Positions 31,874 to 34,065 of a stretch of DNA of 34,065 nucleotides are shown here, piece after piece. The stretch is from Bacteroidales bacterium UBA1173. GTDB lineage: Bacteria; Bacteroidota; Bacteroidia; Bacteroidales; F082. The stretch spans positions 1 to 34,065 of the forward strand of contig DBYZ01000002.1 in NCBI GenBank assembly GCA_002311655.1, read 5' to 3'. Below the pieces are notes generated by a model, which worked only from the letters and a program-made list of their open reading frames with translations, searched no databases and was not told where the DNA came from. Each line of letters opens with the position of its first letter. Positions within the stretch are counted from its first letter, which is position 1. The position numbers were made by a program, and so were the translations under genes.

Positions 31874-32269
31874 ATGGAAAAAGAATATAGAACAAAGATT
31901 AGACTTCGCATGAGTGCGAAGGATGCCCACTACGGTGGCAATTTGGTTGACGGCGCACACATGGTTCACCTCTTTGGTGATGTGGCTACCGAACTTCTGA
32001 TTATGCGTGACGGCGATGAAGGTCTGTTCTGCGCATACGACATGATTGAATTCAAAGCCCCTGTCTATGCAGGCGACTTTATCGAGGCTGAAGGTTGGAT
32101 TGACCGTGAAGGCAACACATCACGCCACATGTTGTTTGAGGCTCGCAAGGTTGCTGTAGCCCGTCCAGACATCTCTCCATCGGCTGCTGACGAGCTCGAC
32201 GAGCCAATCCTGGTTTGCCGCGCTTCAGGCACATGCGTTACACCAAAAGATTGCCAAAGAAAAAAGTAA
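31874..32269 (+). CDS. kal: 3-aminobutyryl-CoA ammonia-lyase (lysine fermentation)
   Basis: This 131-aa single hotdog-fold protein fits Kal, with SAKDAHYGGNLVDGAHMVHL, then GDVATELLIMRDGDEGLFCA, then IEFKAPVYAGDFIEAEGWID. It removes ammonia from L-3-aminobutyryl-CoA to give crotonyl-CoA, the step after the Kce reaction in the lysine-to-butyrate pathway. It is cytosolic and full length for the family. It lies between atoD and kce (6-nt gap to kce), and this order and company are what make the assignment firm. Without context, a thioesterase of the same fold would be the alternative. Confidence 0.93.
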   Translation: MEKEYRTKIRLRMSAKDAHYGGNLVDGAHMVHLFGDVATELLIMRDGDEGLFCAYDMIEFKAPVYAGDFIEAEGWIDREGNTSRHMLFEARKVAVARPDISPSAADELDEPILVCRASGTCVTPKDCQRKK

Positions 32270-32275
32270 AAAATT

Positions 32276-33109
32276 ATGGATAAACTGATAATCACAGCTG
32301 CTATCTGCGGCGCAGAAGTAACAAAAGAACAGAATCCTAACGTTCCTTACACCGTCGAGGAAATCGTACGCGAGGCTAAGTCGGCAGTCGATGCTGGCGC
32401 TGCTATCGTTCACCTTCACGTCCGCTGGGACGACGGCACACCGACACAAGACCGTGGCCGTTTCCAGGAATGCGAAGAGGCTATCCTCAAAGTTTGCCCT
32501 AACGTGATCCTTATCCCTTCGACAGGTGGTGCAGTGGGTATGACACCAGATGAGCGTCTTCAGTCGACTGACACCAACCCACGTCCAGAGATGGCAACAT
32601 TGGACTGCGGTACATGCAACTTTGGCGATGAGATCTTCGACAATACCATGCCGACAATGCGTGCTTTCGGCAAACGTATGATTGAGCGTGGCATCAAGCC
32701 AGAATACGAGTGCTTCGAGATGGGTCACCTCGACACCATCTTGACTATGGCTCGCAAGGGCGAAGTTCCAGGCAACCCGATGCAGTTCAACTTCGTGCTT
32801 GGCGTACCAGGCTGCACACCGGCAACAGTGGCTAACCTCTGCTGGTTGGTCAACGGCATCCCGGCAGGCTCGACATGGACTGTGACAGGCGTTGGACGTA
32901 ACGCATTCCCAATGGCAGCAGCAGCTATCGCCATGGGCGGCAACGTACGCGTGGGATTCGAGGACAACCTCTATCTGTCAAAGGGTGTCTTGGCAAAATC
33001 AAACGGCGAACTCGTTGAGAAGGTCGTGAGATTGGCTAAAGAACTTGGCAGACCAATCGCTACTTCGGATGAGGCACGTGAAATTTTAGGATTAAAACCG
33101 AGAAAATAG
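32276..33109 (+). CDS. kce: 3-keto-5-aminohexanoate cleavage enzyme (BKACE family)
   Basis: This 277-aa TIM-barrel BKACE protein has AAICGAEVTKEQNP (Glu 14), the zinc-binding HLHVR (His 46 and His 48) and the third zinc ligand Glu 229 in VGFEDN. Further family motifs are PSTGGAVGMTPDERL, LDCGTCNF, VLGVPGCTPA and GVGRNAFPMAA. It condenses 3-keto-5-aminohexanoate with acetyl-CoA and splits the product into acetoacetate and 3-aminobutyryl-CoA. The other BKACE substrates are excluded mainly by the kal and kdd neighbours. Codons are strongly biased toward C-ending forms. The gene is followed by a heptamer repeat, then kdd. Confidence 0.95.
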   Translation: MDKLIITAAICGAEVTKEQNPNVPYTVEEIVREAKSAVDAGAAIVHLHVRWDDGTPTQDRGRFQECEEAILKVCPNVILIPSTGGAVGMTPDERLQSTDTNPRPEMATLDCGTCNFGDEIFDNTMPTMRAFGKRMIERGIKPEYECFEMGHLDTILTMARKGEVPGNPMQFNFVLGVPGCTPATVANLCWLVNGIPAGSTWTVTGVGRNAFPMAAAAIAMGGNVRVGFEDNLYLSKGVLAKSNGELVEKVVRLAKELGRPIATSDEAREILGLKPRK

Positions 33110-33144
33110 TTTGAAGTTTGCAATTTGAAGTTTGAAGTTATATT
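33110..33144 (+). repeat. heptanucleotide tandem repeat between kce and kdd
   Basis: Units TTTGAAG, TTTGCAA, TTTGAAG, TTTGAAG and TTATATT start directly after the kce TAG. The array is very similar to the one after atoD. Confidence 0.8.
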
Positions 33145-33181
33145 TAATAAGAATTATTAACAAATTAAAAATTTAAATAAA

Positions 33182-34065
33182 ATGCAGAAACACGGAAACA
33201 AATACGGTACACACCGCGTGATTGAACCAAAAGGCGTTCTTCCACAACCAGCTAACAAACTCGACAACAACATGGACGAAATCTGGGACAACGAGATTTT
33301 GATTGACGTCCAGACTTTGAATATCGACTCAGCATCATTCACCGACATCCACAACTATGCAAAACAGCAGGCAGGTCCTGGCGCATCAGAGGATAAGATC
33401 ATGGAAGAGGTGAAGAAAGAGATGTTCCTCAACGTCGAGTTGCAGGGCAAACACCGTAACCGTCGTACAGGCTCTGGCGGTATGCTCCTCGGTAAAGTCG
33501 AGAAGATCGGTGACGCTTTGAAAGGCAAGATCGACCTCAAAGAAGGCGACCGCATCGCTACATTGGTTTCATTGTCACTGACACCTCTCCGCATCGATGA
33601 GATTTTGGCTATCCGTCCAGACGTCGACCAGGTTGACATCAAAGGTAAGGCTATCCTCTTCGAAAGCGGTATCTACGCTAAGATCCCGAGCGACATGCCA
33701 GAGAAACTCGCATTGTCAGCATTAGACGTCGCTGGTGCTCCAGCACAGACAGCAAAACTCTGCCAGTACGGTCAGACAGTTGTCATCCTCGGCGCTGGTG
33801 GTAAGTCAGGTATGCTCTGCGCTTACGAGGCAAAGAAACGCGTCGGCGTGACAGGTAAGGTCATCGGCATTGCCAACAGCCCTAAGTCAACACAGCGTAT
33901 CAAAGACCTCGGCTTCTGCGACATCGTCGAGAGCGCTGCAGGTATGACACCAGTTCAGGTTTATGAACTCGTCGAGAAACTCACAAACGGCAAGATGGCC
34001 GATGTGACAATCAACTGCGTCAACGTGCCAGATCAGGAAATGACAGCAGTCCTCTGCACAAAGGA
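33182..34065 (+). CDS. kdd: L-erythro-3,5-diaminohexanoate dehydrogenase, 3' end cut by window edge
   Basis: Open from the ATG at 33182 to the window end (294 complete codons, no stop), so the gene is truncated by the window edge rather than broken. The N-terminal part begins with KYGTHRVIEPKGVLPQPA and contains RRTGSGGMLLGKVEKIG. A Rossmann NAD-binding motif, VVILGAGGKSGML (about 199-211), follows. This matches Kdd, which oxidises (3S,5S)-3,5-diaminohexanoate with NAD to 5-amino-3-oxohexanoate, the substrate of the neighbouring Kce. It should be about 340-350 aa in full, so roughly 50 residues are missing. The gap before it holds a heptamer repeat and an AT-rich leader. It shares the biased codon use of the operon. 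Confidence 0.94.
   Translation, partial: MQKHGNKYGTHRVIEPKGVLPQPANKLDNNMDEIWDNEILIDVQTLNIDSASFTDIHNYAKQQAGPGASEDKIMEEVKKEMFLNVELQGKHRNRRTGSGGMLLGKVEKIGDALKGKIDLKEGDRIATLVSLSLTPLRIDEILAIRPDVDQVDIKGKAILFESGIYAKIPSDMPEKLALSALDVAGAPAQTAKLCQYGQTVVILGAGGKSGMLCAYEAKKRVGVTGKVIGIANSPKSTQRIKDLGFCDIVESAAGMTPVQVYELVEKLTNGKMADVTINCVNVPDQEMTAVLCTK

Overview
The window looks like chromosome from a member of the Bacteroidota, most likely the order Bacteroidales. Three things support this. Most transcription units start at a TAnnTTTG (-7) element, often with TTTG about 20 nt upstream. Ribosome binding sites are mostly absent. The gene families are typical of the group: FKBP lipoproteins beside a DHH phosphoesterase, a DUF3078 outer-membrane protein, a Gre-like factor beginning MSRGF, and a UvrA lacking part of its first zinc module. 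The lysine-fermentation genes at the right end point to an anaerobic amino-acid fermenter. I see no rRNA, tRNA, CRISPR array, transposase or prophage module.

Layout. 1-1800: a Schlafen/AlbA_2-type regulator on the minus strand, an AT-rich spacer and an XRE-type regulator. 1861-5632: NrnA-like DHH phosphoesterase plus three FKBP-type lipoproteins with one, two and three FKBP-like domains. 5607-10537 (minus): envelope polysaccharide genes, namely a Wzx-like flippase, two tandem Wzz-like chain-length proteins and an O-antigen ligase/polymerase, with no glycosyltransferases. 10632-12809: a RelA/SpoT homologue whose hydrolase site is degraded. 12817-17824 (minus): a four-gene operon of GNAT-like protein, LolD-like ATPase, TPR protein and L-cysteine desulfidase family protein. 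17898-20732: endonuclease III, RecA and a TPR lipoprotein. 20735-23490 (minus): DUF3078 protein and phosphoglucomutase. 23570-24461: a DUF1963 protein and a small acidic protein. 24458-27241 (minus): UvrA. 27427-30984: ECF sigma factor, an unlisted 44-aa ORF, a Gre-domain/degenerate-Nudix fusion and a SulP transporter ending in a hairpin terminator. 31179-end: CoA-transferase alpha subunit, Kal, Kce and a truncated Kdd. Lysine-derived 3,5-diaminohexanoate would be oxidised by Kdd, cleaved by Kce and deaminated by Kal to crotonyl-CoA. The CoA-transferase would then help release butyrate.

No obviously new multi-gene system is visible. The most unusual items are as follows. (1) The Gre-Nudix fusion has a linker encoded by 9-bp repeats and sits 3 nt after the 44-aa ORF. 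(2) Heptanucleotide repeats start right after the stop codons in two gaps of the lysine operon. (3) All four tail-to-tail gene junctions overlap or lie within 7 bp, with no terminator between them. (4) The Rel homologue has lost its hydrolase residues and apparently starts at TTG. Several other starts were moved to the first ATG downstream of a recognisable promoter, and this is noted in each entry.
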